In this document: positions 33,902 to 43,513 of the stretch, piece by piece
How the letters are laid out: each line of letters begins with the position of its first letter
Numbering within the stretch: the first letter of the stretch is position 1
Source: Periweissella cryptocerci
Lineage (GTDB): Bacteria > Bacillota > Bacilli > Lactobacillales > Lactobacillaceae
Assembly: GCF_004358325.1 (NCBI RefSeq)
Contig: NZ_CP037940.1
Span: 124,001-188,000, forward strand
Reading direction: 5' to 3'
Length of the DNA stretch: 64,000 nucleotides
Made by a program: the position numbers and the translations under genes
Notes under the pieces: model-generated
What the model saw: only the letters and a program-made list of their open reading frames with translations
What the model was told of the DNA's origin: nothing
Database searches by the model: none

Positions 33902-34049
33902 CTTTAATATCCAACTTTCTCTTTACGTACGCGTATTTAAGTTCAACCCGCCGTATTTTTATTGTCTAATCTTACCACAAACGCGTGTCAGCATTCGCAA
34001 AAATGCTTGATATTGTTGGATTTATTTGGAAAATTTAGCTAGTGTTTCT

Positions 34050-34084
34050 AAAAAAGGAGCTGAGCCATCTATGCTCAGCCCCTA
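34050..34084 (-). terminator. Terminator of mnmA
   Basis: On the minus strand GGGGCTGAGC and GCTCAGCTCC pair around ATAGATG and are followed by TTTTTT. Confidence 0.88.
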
Positions 34085-34108
34085 ATTAATTGTTGTGTTT
34101 ATTAATGC

Positions 34109-35269
<1,161 letters not shown>

Positions 35270-35520
35270 TCATTACGATTTGAAGGTCGTAAAATTTCAG
35301 TTCTTCTATTATACAATACGACGCTTACATTTAACAAGTGAAATTGTCTGATTAGTTAATTTTGTCTATTTACTGCTAAAAATGTGTGAACCAATAGCTT
35401 CGTGTTAGCTAGCTTTATTCCTGCTTAGTTAGCTAGTCAACCAGTCAAAATTGACGACACATCTTACAATTTAACGAGCACAAAAAGACCCCACAACACC
35501 ATTGCCAGACTCCTATTTAT

Positions 35521-35583
35521 GCTAGCATAGTATTCGCATTTCTGTAGTTTTGTTTAAGACTACTCACGTACCACAGAATGTAC
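35521..35583 (+). repeat. Truncated repeat family A variant arm
   Basis: The segment CATTTCTGTAGTTTTGTTTAAG, shortened here to its core GTTTTGTTTAAGACTAC, with CACGTACCACAGAATGTACTT matches the variant left arm of copies at 30060 and 63835. It ends at the stop codon of the DedA-like gene, as the fragment at 16536 ends at the stop of an ABC permease. Confidence 0.5.
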
Positions 35584-36237
35584 TTATTTTGTTTGCTCGG
35601 TATCTTTTCGCAAAACCCTGAAGATTTCTTTTAAGAATTGCCATAACATTGTTACGATAAAAGGCAGAATTGCTAATAGCGCCACGATTATCGCATAGTG
35701 TTTGGTTACCAATTGCAAATGACCTGAGAAGAAACCTAGGGCAGTAATGATTGCGGCCCAAAGGACTTCACCTAACAGCGAAAGATAAGCAAAGCGCTTA
35801 AATGATAATTTTTCACGTCCCGCCACAATTGGTACTAACAAACCAATCACGGGAATAAAATTACTAAGGGTCAGCGCCACAATTTCGTGCTCCATCACCA
35901 GGTCTGTCGAATCCGCAATCCGTTGACTTTTAATCGGTCCCATTCGCCGACCAGAGTAGTATTTAATGATATTACCCAACTGGGCCGAAATTATGAAGCC
36001 AATTAACAAAATAATGGGATTAAGATTATTATTCATTTGTGCGCTCAAGGTTCCCATAATAAATACGAGTGATTGCGCCGGAATCCAACCAAAAAACACA
36101 AAACTATTATCCAAAAATACTAAGACAAAGACAATCAAATACGCATATTGTGAATAATTATTGGTAATGTTTGTCATCAAATCAATGGGATTCATGACGA
36201 ACTGAATTAGTGCTTGGATTATTTGTGTAATATCCAC
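35584..36237 (-). CDS. DedA/SNARE-associated family membrane protein
   Basis: This 217-residue protein has about five helices and the DedA pattern: FVFFGWIPAQSLVFIMG near 47, GRRMGPIK near 96, and the Arg-containing SNFIPVIGLLVPIVAGREKLSFKRFAYLSLLGEVLWA region near 121-158 (cited by its parts IPVIGLLVPIVAGRE and FAYLSLLGEVLWA). DedA proteins are thought to be proton-coupled lipid (undecaprenyl phosphate or phospholipid) transporters. The start is a GTG with GGAGAGGGGG upstream. A strong hairpin lies just before that ribosome site. Confidence 0.85.
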   Translation of the reverse strand: MDITQIIQALIQFVMNPIDLMTNITNNYSQYAYLIVFVLVFLDNSFVFFGWIPAQSLVFIMGTLSAQMNNNLNPIILLIGFIISAQLGNIIKYYSGRRMGPIKSQRIADSTDLVMEHEIVALTLSNFIPVIGLLVPIVAGREKLSFKRFAYLSLLGEVLWAAIITALGFFSGHLQLVTKHYAIIVALLAILPFIVTMLWQFLKEIFRVLRKDTEQTK

Positions 36238-36253
36238 TTTTCCCCCTCTCCAA

Positions 36254-36282
36254 GATTAGCCAAAGGACGCCTTTAGCTAACC
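36254..36282 (-). promoter_or_regulatory. Hairpin in the 5' leader of the DedA-like gene
   Basis: On the minus strand GGTTAGCTAAAGG and CCTTTGGCTAATC pair around CGT. The ribosome site GGAGAGGGGG follows about six bases later. No U-run follows on this strand, so it is not a normal terminator for the gene itself. Confidence 0.5.
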
Positions 36283-36406
36283 AATATTGCTTTTTTAAAT
36301 ACGCTAATATATTCACTTTAATAATATCATATTTTGCGCGTGCCATTGTGGTTCTCGCACAGAATCCTACTCGCGGACACCTGAAATCACGACACCATTA
36401 AACGCA

Positions 36407-36467
36407 AACAAGCCGATAGCGAGGCCACTTTCACCACATGGTTAATTGTCCTCACTATCAGCTTGTT
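36407..36467 (-). terminator. Terminator after the MetQ-like gene
   Basis: On the minus strand AACAAGCTGATAGTGAGG pairs with CCTCGCTATCGGCTTGTT around a loop of about 27 bases; T-rich sequence follows (the arm itself ends GTTTG). Confidence 0.75.
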
Positions 36468-36483
36468 GTAATCGTAAATCCGC

Positions 36484-37356
36484 TTATTTTTGCGTATCGA
36501 AGTAGCTAACTGGTTTTTGCACTTCGGTTTTCGTGCCTTTGTATTCCTTAGTAACATACGCTTGGATCGTTTTGTCGTGGTATAACTTAACTAATTTCTT
36601 GTAGCTTTCATTATCACCATTCTTCTTGGCCGTTGCTAAAATATTGATGTTAGCCGTTGTGTGGCTATCAACATGCTCATAGAAAATTGAGTCATTTAAC
36701 ACGTTCAACCCCGCTGCTTGTGATACTGAATTAGAAATCAGTACCGCCCCAATACTGTCGTCGTGCAATAATCGTGGACCAGTTGTGTCATCAATTTCGA
36801 GGAATTTAAAGTGATGGGGATTGCTAGTAATTGCTTCTAAACCAGATAATGCCGTGAATTTCGGTGACAACGTAATTAGCTTAGCCGCTGCTAACAAGCG
36901 TAGTCCCCGCGCTTCATCAGCTTGGTCTTTTGCCACCGCAATTTTCGCACCATTTGGTATGTCGGTAACCGCCTTGTACTTACTTGAGTAGATTCCCAAT
37001 GGTTCGAGGTATGTCGTACCTAAGTTAACTAGGGGCGTGTTGGGATGGGTTTTGTTAAAGGCATCAAGGTAACCATATGATTGGAAGGCATTGACGTCGA
37101 TTTCGCCATTCGCCGTCGCGGTATTTAACGTTGCGCCATCCGTGAATTCTTTAACACTAATTTTTAAATCTAACTTCTTAGCTTGGGGTGTTTGGGCAAT
37201 GTGGCGCCAAATATCGGCATCACTCGTTACTGAGCCAATGGTAATCGCGGATGATGATTTTCCATCATGAGCTTTAACATACGTTACTCCGCCGGCAATA
37301 ATTGCCACAGCGGCCACAACGCCAACAATAATTTTTCGTACTTTTACTTGTGTCAT
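36484..37356 (-). CDS. MetQ/NlpA-family substrate-binding protein
   Basis: This 290-residue protein resembles the binding protein of methionine ABC importers: ITIGSVTSDADIWRHI near 38, VNAFQSYGYLDAFNK near 85 and AKIAVAKDQADEARGLRLL near 130. It has an N-terminal hydrophobic segment (KIIVGVVAAVAIIAGGV) but no lipobox cysteine, so it may be anchored by its signal or released. No MetN/MetP genes lie beside it. It follows metC on the same strand, and both were probably under the upstream T-box. Start chosen at the ATG with AAGGTGA upstream; in-frame ATGs further upstream lie in a tandem repeat. Confidence 0.82.
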   Translation of the reverse strand: MTQVKVRKIIVGVVAAVAIIAGGVTYVKAHDGKSSSAITIGSVTSDADIWRHIAQTPQAKKLDLKISVKEFTDGATLNTATANGEIDVNAFQSYGYLDAFNKTHPNTPLVNLGTTYLEPLGIYSSKYKAVTDIPNGAKIAVAKDQADEARGLRLLAAAKLITLSPKFTALSGLEAITSNPHHFKFLEIDDTTGPRLLHDDSIGAVLISNSVSQAAGLNVLNDSIFYEHVDSHTTANINILATAKKNGDNESYKKLVKLYHDKTIQAYVTKEYKGTKTEVQKPVSYFDTQK

Positions 37357-37368
37357 AAGTGAATTCAC

Positions 37369-37520
37369 CTTCATAATTTCATTGCATTCAGGTAGCCCGA
37401 CCGGCACCTTCATAATTTCATTAGATTCAGGCAGCCCAATCGGCACCCTTCATAATTTCATTAGATTCAGGCAGCCCGACCGGTACCTGCGTAATTTCGT
37501 TGTGTTCAGATTCCCGAATA
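37369..37520. repeat. Tandem repeat of 39-40 bp upstream of the MetQ-like gene
   Basis: Four units recur at 37372, 37411, 37451 and, decayed, 37490. The core on the plus strand is CATAATTTCATTAGATTCAG followed by GCAGCCCGACCGGCA. On the minus strand each unit contains ATTATGAAGG, so the leader of the gene offers repeated ATG and Shine-Dalgarno-like sequences. The repeats fill most of the gap to metC. Confidence 0.85.
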
Positions 37521-37540
37521 TTTTCTTTTAACTATTCGTT

Positions 37541-38695
37541 TTAAATTAATGCCAGTGCTTGGTCTAAATCGGCAATTAAATCGGCGACATCTTCTAACCC
37601 AACTGAAAAGCGTAATAATCCAGGAGTTATTCCATTTTCAAGCAACTCTGCTGCATCTAGCTCAGCGTGGCTCATCTTGGGTGGGTAACTCAAAATCGTT
37701 TCGACTGCCCCTAAACTAACGGAGAATACGGGAAGTTGCAACGCCTCCACCACGGTGCGGGCGTTCGCTTCACTACCAACGTCAAAACTTAAAACTGCAC
37801 CGCCACTTTTAGCCTGGCTAAGCTGAATTGCATAACCGGGGTGGCTTGGTAACCCTGGATACAAGACCCGCGTAACCTTTTTATTAGCCGATAAGTACTC
37901 CGCAATTTTCTGAGCGCTATTACTTGATTGCTGCATCCGCACACCCAGTGTTTTGATACCACGTAGTAGTAACCATGTATCGGTCACGCCAAGCGTTGCC
38001 CCAACCGCATTTTGCATAAAATAAATCTGGTCGGCTAATCCTTGGTCATTTGTCACAACCGCCCCAGCTAAAATATCGGAGTGTCCGGCTAAGAATTTCG
38101 TGGCGGAATGAACCACAATATCAACGCCCAAATCAAGCGGTTTTTGCAAAAATGGTGACATGAACGTGTTATCAGCAATCGTGACTAAATGATGTTTCTG
38201 CGCAATTGCGACGACCCCCAAAATATCCGTAATGTGCAACACCGGGTTTGATGGTGTTTCAATATACAGGTACTTGGTATTCGGCTTGATTGCCGCTTCA
38301 ATTGCGGCTAAGTCAGCAAAATCGACTAAATCGTGTTCGATGCCAAAGCGTGGTAAAACGTCCGTTAGAACCCGGAACGTACCCCCGTAGACATGTTTAC
38401 TAGCAATTACGTGGTCGCCCTTAGACAGCGTTAGCAGGACGCTACTAATCGCAGCCATCCCGGTGCTGAATAAATAACCATATTTGGCATGTTCCAAGGT
38501 CGCAATCGCATTTTCCCCTGCTTGCCTAGTCGGATTACCTGAGCGTGCATAATCATACTCACCAAAGACATCAAATGATTTTTGATCAAATGTTGATGAT
38601 AATTGGATGGGCGTGTTGATTGCCCCACTAATTGGATCATGTTGCGTGCTGGCTTGAATAATTTGCGTCCAGTCACTGATTTCTAAATTACTCAT
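37541..38695 (-). CDS. metC: Cystathionine beta/gamma-lyase family PLP enzyme
   Basis: This 384-residue transsulfuration enzyme has the substrate/PLP motifs YDYARSGNPTR near 48, FSTGMAAISS near 76, ETPSNPVLHI near 146, ADNTFMSP near 176 and the PLP lysine in VVHSATKFLAGHSD near 200. It acts in cysteine/methionine interconversion. The symbol metC is a reasonable guess; cystathionine gamma-lyase or synthase cannot be excluded by eye. The ATG has AGGAGTAG upstream. A T-box leader lies upstream but is now separated from the gene by a MITE of 395 bases. Confidence 0.85.
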   Translation of the reverse strand: MSNLEISDWTQIIQASTQHDPISGAINTPIQLSSTFDQKSFDVFGEYDYARSGNPTRQAGENAIATLEHAKYGYLFSTGMAAISSVLLTLSKGDHVIASKHVYGGTFRVLTDVLPRFGIEHDLVDFADLAAIEAAIKPNTKYLYIETPSNPVLHITDILGVVAIAQKHHLVTIADNTFMSPFLQKPLDLGVDIVVHSATKFLAGHSDILAGAVVTNDQGLADQIYFMQNAVGATLGVTDTWLLLRGIKTLGVRMQQSSNSAQKIAEYLSANKKVTRVLYPGLPSHPGYAIQLSQAKSGGAVLSFDVGSEANARTVVEALQLPVFSVSLGAVETILSYPPKMSHAELDAAELLENGITPGLLRFSVGLEDVADLIADLDQALALI

Positions 38696-38747
38696 TTGCT
38701 ACTCCTTCAGTGTGTGTCTATTAGTTGTGCGCTTACGACAAAAAAGT

Positions 38748-39142
38748 GGCTATATTTTTTCTATCATGGGGGTTGTCGTTTCTGTACTTTTTAATCATCG
38801 AATTACTGAGATTCTGTTGTCGGTGTATTTCCCATGCTACTGCGGCCTATGGTTGGTAACTGTTTTCGCTAGTTTGATCATTGTTCCTAACTAACGGAGT
38901 GTCAGTAAAGTGCTTGGCGGGCGCAGCCTTTACACCGCGACTGGGGGAATATGTGTGTAGCACATATTTCCGCTGAGGATGAGATGAGGAGTTTTGGGGA
39001 TTTATCCCCTAGAGTCCCAGCTTATCCGAACCTCCAAAGACCGCACTTTGGCTTGGGAGGTTGCTTCCAGCGTGGTGCGCCAAGTAATTTACTGGCACGT
39101 AGTGGCCAAATTTATTCAATCCCCGTCAGACGAAATAGAGCA
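38748..39142 (+). repeat. Structured repeat family A, copy 7, with target duplication
   Basis: The element starts GGCTATATTTTTTCTATC and ends GTCAGACGAAATAGAGCA. An exact 8-bp duplication AAAAAAGT flanks it (38740-38747 and 39143-39150). The second hairpin has arms GTTTTGGGGAT and ATCCCCTAGAGT, a paired change relative to other copies (AGGAAT/ATTCCT). The target is the U-tract of the T-box terminator of metC. Confidence 0.9.
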
Positions 39143-39178
39143 AAAAAAGTCCCGCAGTCTAATTAAAGACTGCGGGAC
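39143..39178 (-). terminator. T-box-controlled terminator
   Basis: On the minus strand GTCCCGCAGTCT and AGACTGCGGGAC form a perfect 12-bp stem followed by TTTTTTT. Downstream the family A element begins within the former U-tract. Confidence 0.92.
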
Positions 39179-39420
39179 GAAATTTTCGCGTTACCACCCG
39201 AGTTCGATGCACATTACTGTAACATCCTCAATAAGTACGAGCATACCAATATGCCGATACCCTTGCGCTTTAACGGGCGCACCCGGACACGGTTTACAGT
39301 AAAACTGCTCACGATGACAGTAACTCCAAGACCATTTTCCAAAACACTGGGTCACTAACTTTCACCACCACGTTAGCTCTCTATTCAGACCCGCTTGCAT
39401 TTGTACTTATCTCTTCAACG
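39179..39420 (-). promoter_or_regulatory. T-box leader, probably methionine-specific
   Basis: The minus strand holds a T-box riboswitch: the T-box sequence CGGGTGGTAACGCG lies just before the terminator, stem I begins with GAGATAAGTAC, and the apical part includes GAGAGC and GGTGGTG. An ATG at 39333-39335 lies at the position expected for the specifier (GGAAAATGGTC), consistent with tRNA-Met, though I cannot draw the specifier loop with certainty. Binding of uncharged tRNA would favour read-through into metC and the metQ-like gene. Confidence 0.85.
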
Positions 39421-39474
39421 TTATTCGATAAGTATTAATATAGCACTTTAAAATGAGAAATCAATAACAAATCC

Positions 39475-40113
39475 TCATTTTGTTTTAATTATATATTTTC
39501 GAGCTTTTTTAATAGACGTGAGCATTAATACCGCGCCGACTAATTCAAGCGGTCCGGCTGCACACAATACTGCTGCAACACCTAAAACCCCGTGAATCAA
39601 GACGATTAAACCATAATCAATTAACAAAAATACACCAATTAGCATTAAAAATTTAAATTCAACCCATAAAACTCTGACCTTAGTTGAGACTTGTCGGTAA
39701 CGAATCGTAACCGAATGATCCGGGGACTTATATATGCTCCCTTCATTGTTAGAATCATATTCAATCGTTGCATCGCTCTGACCAAATGTTAAATTGGCTT
39801 CATCAATGAACGTCCTTGATGCACCCCTAATCCTTAAGCCACTACCAGAACCTTCACCACGCGTAAGCAGTGCCAAGCCGAATGCAACTATACAGTAGAA
39901 TGCCACAATGCCAATATAGCGCAACAGTTCAGACCATTTGGTGAAGCCTTCACCAATTCGTACGGTGACATCATCAGCTTCTATCGTGAAAGTTTCGGTC
40001 TGTTTCAATAATTTATTAACGACAATTTGGTCATCAACCAATATGGTAATTACTTTTTGTAATTCATTATGCCCAACATTTGTTACTGTGAGTTTCACGT
40101 CAACGTGCCCCAT
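39475..40113 (-). CDS. Uncharacterised membrane protein
   Basis: This 212-residue protein has an N-terminal beta-rich part (residues 1-50), one helix near 66-85, a Gly/Ser-rich linker (GEGSGSGLRIRG), a second soluble part and two C-terminal helices. I recognise no family. The ATG at 40113 has only a weak ribosome site. The T-box leader lies directly downstream on the same strand but is a separate unit. Confidence 0.5.
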   Translation of the reverse strand: MGHVDVKLTVTNVGHNELQKVITILVDDQIVVNKLLKQTETFTIEADDVTVRIGEGFTKWSELLRYIGIVAFYCIVAFGLALLTRGEGSGSGLRIRGASRTFIDEANLTFGQSDATIEYDSNNEGSIYKSPDHSVTIRYRQVSTKVRVLWVEFKFLMLIGVFLLIDYGLIVLIHGVLGVAAVLCAAGPLELVGAVLMLTSIKKARKYIIKTK

Positions 40114-40331
40114 TTCAAAATTCTAAATTCCCAGTCGTTACTATACATGCACATTTGTGACGTAGCAATGCTTAAAACCGGGTTCAAAATGGGAGCTAAT
40201 GCGTATCATCAGCATTAGCTAACTCGATTAGAAATAGCCCTCGTCATCAATAGACGAAAGCAGTGGGAAGTTGAGTTTTATTAAAAATACTAGTAAATTA
40301 TGAACTTGCATTATCAACAAAATAGATTACG

Positions 40332-40901
40332 TTAATTTAATATATCAGCGCCTACATAGAAAATAATTGGTACCTGCCGTTTGAATCGCTTGCCCTTTGA
40401 GTGAAAATCTGCCCAACCAAATGCGTAATTTAAATGATTGTCATGCGATGTGAACTTCAAGCTAGATGCTTTTTCAATGCGCACCATGCGGACTTTTTTT
40501 GATCGATTAAGATTCCGGTAAAAATAGTTAGCATCTTCAAAATTCGTTGGCTGTGGTGTATCTAAATTTTTCGCGATAGCCGCCCACATCTGAGCCACCC
40601 AATCACTAAAATGATACCGATATTTGCGCATCGAGTACTGCGCACTAATTTCGAGAAACAAGCTAATTATTAGTATAAATACAGCATACGCTACCGAGGC
40701 AAATCGCAGCCATGTGTCATCAATTACGAGTACCGCAAAAAATAACACCACCACTCCTAATATCGCATATAAAACACTATTTCGTGTTTGGCGGCGAGTA
40801 AATGTGGCTAGCTGTGCTTCAACCTCAGCACGGTAATGCTCCGCATCTGCTTGGAAAATAGCTTTGAATTCAGATTTTGATAAGCTTTCTAAATAATCCA
40901 A
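40332..40901 (-). CDS. Uncharacterised membrane protein
   Basis: This 189-residue protein has a helical, charged N-terminus (about 45 residues), two membrane helices (SVLYAILGVVVLFFAVLVI; VAYAVFILIISLFLEIS) and a soluble C-terminal domain. It appears to start at a TTG codon with AAGGAAAAT upstream. I recognise no family. It follows the zinc-motif gene at 40946 after about 45 bases. Confidence 0.5.
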   Translation of the reverse strand: MDYLESLSKSEFKAIFQADAEHYRAEVEAQLATFTRRQTRNSVLYAILGVVVLFFAVLVIDDTWLRFASVAYAVFILIISLFLEISAQYSMRKYRYHFSDWVAQMWAAIAKNLDTPQPTNFEDANYFYRNLNRSKKVRMVRIEKASSLKFTSHDNHLNYAFGWADFHSKGKRFKRQVPIIFYVGADILN

Positions 40902-40945
40902 TTGTTATTTTCCTTTCTTCCACAAACGGCACGAGTGCTAATTAA

Positions 40946-41623
40946 CTACCAGTCAAAGGCCTTTAAATACATGTCGACCTTGGCTTTATTTTCCGCTTTT
41001 TTGACTTTTTTTGTGCGCCGCGTCCGTGGTTTTGCTGGTTCACTGGCCTTTTGAATACGGCGTTCATACTTGGCAAATTCATTGCGAACTAACTGTGTAT
41101 CTTCAACGGTTAAAGGCAATCCCGCTTGGGCATATTCATAAGTGTATTGGCCAAACTGTTCGGGTTTTTCTTTGAGGAACCACGCTTGCATTTCTGGATT
41201 AAGTTTAACGCCACGGCGAAAACGGCGGAGAGTTTCATCCAAACCAAAGTCTAAGTGGTGGATTTCGGTTTGGAGCTGTTTCATAACCTTTTCTGGAATA
41301 TCTGTGTGATCGGCAAAATGACTTATACCGAGTTTCAATGTTTTACCACTGTTTAAATTACGTAAAATATATTGGTGTTTCAAGCGCCGACCGCAATCAC
41401 AGAACAATTGTGGCCCCCGATTATCGTCATAGTTATCGTTAAAGTGATACGCCATAAATTCCCAGTTGGTCGATTCACCAAGGAGATTTTGGTTCGCAAA
41501 CAATGACGTCCGTTGAAAGCGCACGTGTTCTTGGATAACACCCCGTTGCTCAGGCGTCAATAAGCCGAGTAATCGTTGTCGTTCATCCTTGGTTAATGTA
41601 GTTTTTGAGCTTCGTGTTTTCAT
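40946..41623 (-). CDS. Uncharacterised protein with a CxC zinc-like motif
   Basis: This 225-residue basic protein has a central block LFCDCGRRLKHQYI followed by LKLGISHFADHT, which could bind a metal through two Cys and two His. The C-terminus is a Lys/Arg-rich tail (KPRTRRTKKVKKAENK) typical of nucleic-acid binding. I do not recognise the family. The mRNA is probably leaderless: an extended -10 lies six bases before the ATG and there is no ribosome site. Confidence 0.55.
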   Translation of the reverse strand: MKTRSSKTTLTKDERQRLLGLLTPEQRGVIQEHVRFQRTSLFANQNLLGESTNWEFMAYHFNDNYDDNRGPQLFCDCGRRLKHQYILRNLNSGKTLKLGISHFADHTDIPEKVMKQLQTEIHHLDFGLDETLRRFRRGVKLNPEMQAWFLKEKPEQFGQYTYEYAQAGLPLTVEDTQLVRNEFAKYERRIQKASEPAKPRTRRTKKVKKAENKAKVDMYLKAFDW

Positions 41624-41629
41624 GTTATT

Positions 41630-41659
41630 AGTATATCAAATGAGAATGAACGTTCGCAA
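41630..41659 (-). promoter_or_regulatory. Promoter of the CxC-motif gene; leaderless start likely
   Basis: On the minus strand TTGCGA and TATACT are 18 bases apart, with TGA before the -10 (TGaTATACT). The ATG follows six bases after the -10. This is the same arrangement as at the vanZ-like gene. Confidence 0.6.
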
Positions 41660-41759
41660 GCACCAAAACAAAATTACGCCAAAATTCTTGACTAGCACAA
41701 AAATACTCGGTAATCTTATGTAAGTGATAAGTTTAATTTTTCGCGAGTATCCAAGCCTT

Positions 41760-42060
41760 GTCGCTTTTTCATTTGCAACAAAGCAAGTGTAACTGTGACA
41801 CCGCGTGACACCCAAAAAATCTAGTACACGTCATAGCTTCAAACGCCGTCATATCAGGACTTTTAGCAACATATGACACGTATGCGCTAAATTCGCTTAG
41901 AAACTTTCTCCTATACATATATATACGTTTAGTTCACCATTAATATTAATTACCTGTCACTGAATTTTGCTAATCACTCAGCATCACTGACTTCATGGCA
42001 GTGTCACGTAGGCTAAAAAACCGGTCATTTTCCCGTCATCAACCTGTCAGACCTGTCACT
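41760..42060. other. Gene-free region with repeated TGTCAC/GTGACA motifs
   Basis: Within 300 bases there are at least five TGTCAC or GTGACA hexamers (for example CTGTGACACCGCGTGACAC near 41793, CCTGTCACTG near 41954, AGTGTCACG near 42001, CCTGTCAGACCTGTCACT near 42043). The rest is AT-rich. The density suggests iteron-like binding sites, possibly left by a mobile element. Confidence 0.4.
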
Positions 42061-42109
42061 GGTTGTACTACTTAATTTTGAAATGCTTTGAAAATTTAGA
42101 CATAACGAA

Positions 42110-42147
42110 AACCCCCAGTATTGGATTTTGGTCCAATACCGGGGGTT
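42110..42147. terminator. Strong hairpin, possibly a bidirectional terminator
   Basis: AACCCCCAGTATTGGA and TCCAATACCGGGGGTT pair with one mismatch around TTTTGG. There is a short T-run on the minus-strand side. It lies downstream of the gene ending at 42299, 150 bases away. Confidence 0.6.
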
Positions 42148-42298
42148 CACTTCAATGCTACGAAAAACTAGCCTGCATCTTTGTTTTTTAATTTTCACGG
42201 AACAAATGCGCCGCCGACTCACTTACATAGTTAGGCACCAAAAAATCCAGTGAAAACCACACGGATTGCACTCCCGCGTGGTGCTAGCTGCCTACGTA

Positions 42299-42991
42299 CT
42301 AGTGATAAAAAAGTGCTATTTGGTTGATAAAATCACTCGTTGTTTTCAATTCATGGGTTCTAACTGTTCCAAAGAGGTGTTGCTTAGCCTTTTTATTGAC
42401 CACCATGACCGATGCCTGGCCAACGACAATTAGCATTGGCTTATCAGCAAATATCGGTGTACTTGTGGGTCGCGGTTGGTGAGCTGTCGCTGCTAACAAG
42501 TTCAAATTAGTATTAATTTGGATCCGTAATGTTCGTAAGATGATACCATGTGCTTTAATGTATTGTTGCAATTCCCGCGTTTGCTTACCCTTTGCTGGAT
42601 TAACGTATATCAGATATTGTCCCGTATCACGCGTTAATTGCCGAGCGTCATTATATGCTAATTTTTTATAGCGACCACCACCGGCTGCCACTTTGAAGTA
42701 CCGCACATCTTGTTGATTAACCGCATTGGCTTGCCCGATGACTGCGTAATAAAGAATTCCAATCTGCAAAACAATGCCCACTGCTAATAACTTTGGTTTC
42801 CGTAATATCAGTAGCAACACTATCAGAATAATTGCAGAAATCACCACATAAAAATACACATGTAACCAGTTGTTGATGACCATAACATTTGGAATTTGAT
42901 GCTGCATCGCACCTAGCCGAGTTGTAAAAGTATGCCAAACCCACATTAGCACGCCACTTAAAACTACACTAATTAACGCTAAAAACTTCAT
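42299..42991 (-). CDS. Membrane protein with a possible thioredoxin-like domain
   Basis: This 230-residue protein has three N-terminal helices (residues 1-100) and a soluble domain containing QYLIYVNPAKGKQTRELQQYI and PIFADKPMLIVVGQ, an arrangement loosely like thioredoxin-fold proteins without the CxxC (as in PedC/BrcD-type bacteriocin helpers). That comparison is weak. The ATG at 42991 is preceded by GGAGTAGGGG. Its function is unknown. Confidence 0.5.
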   Translation of the reverse strand: MKFLALISVVLSGVLMWVWHTFTTRLGAMQHQIPNVMVINNWLHVYFYVVISAIILIVLLLILRKPKLLAVGIVLQIGILYYAVIGQANAVNQQDVRYFKVAAGGGRYKKLAYNDARQLTRDTGQYLIYVNPAKGKQTRELQQYIKAHGIILRTLRIQINTNLNLLAATAHQPRPTSTPIFADKPMLIVVGQASVMVVNKKAKQHLFGTVRTHELKTTSDFINQIALFYH

Positions 42992-43081
42992 TCCCCTAAC
43001 CCCTACTCCCAACTAAGAACAATCATTCCCCAAGATGTTCTCCCACTATTATTCCTAACCAAGTAATGCTACTACCTTATG

Positions 43082-43336
43082 TTAAAAACGCCAACCATGC
43101 CGGATAAGCTTGTTGATGTACATCTTATTATAGAAAAATGAAAAAATTAGACCGACAATTGAAAAGCCAAACCCAAATGTATTCAACGAAAAAATAACCT
43201 CAAGAATAAAAATTAATAACGCCCCGGTGAAATCACCACGGAACAGCGCTGGGAAAAAGCCAAAAAATAAAGTCGTCCAAGAAAAGCCACTTTTGACCGT
43301 TTTGGTTTCATAACCCCGTGTTAAAGTTACATACAT
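43082..43336 (-). CDS. DUF2628-like small membrane protein
   Basis: This 84-residue protein has the pattern SWTTLFFGFFPALFRGDFTGALL near 19-41, two helices and a basic C-terminus (NKLIRHGWRF). It resembles DUF2628/HrgC-type small membrane proteins and, more loosely, the gene at 18999. The ATG has AAGGAG upstream. Its function is unknown. Confidence 0.65.
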   Translation of the reverse strand: MYVTLTRGYETKTVKSGFSWTTLFFGFFPALFRGDFTGALLIFILEVIFSLNTFGFGFSIVGLIFSFFYNKMYINKLIRHGWRF

Positions 43337-43513
43337 AATCTAACTCCTTTAATTCATGTGCAACTTCGACTTGCTCCGTCAAAGTTGCATCTCATGTTTT
43401 GTATTCGCGCAAATTTGTGCAAAGTCGGTAACTAGAACCCTACTCTAAGCAAAATTACGCATGATTTGTTATCATTTTAACATAGAAAGTTAGTATTAAC
43501 TTTGGGTAATCAA

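Noticed and set aside
39333..39335. Treating the T-box as certainly methionine-specific
   Set aside because: The ATG lies at a plausible specifier position and fits the genes, but stem I could not be folded unambiguously by eye, so specificity is stated as probable only.
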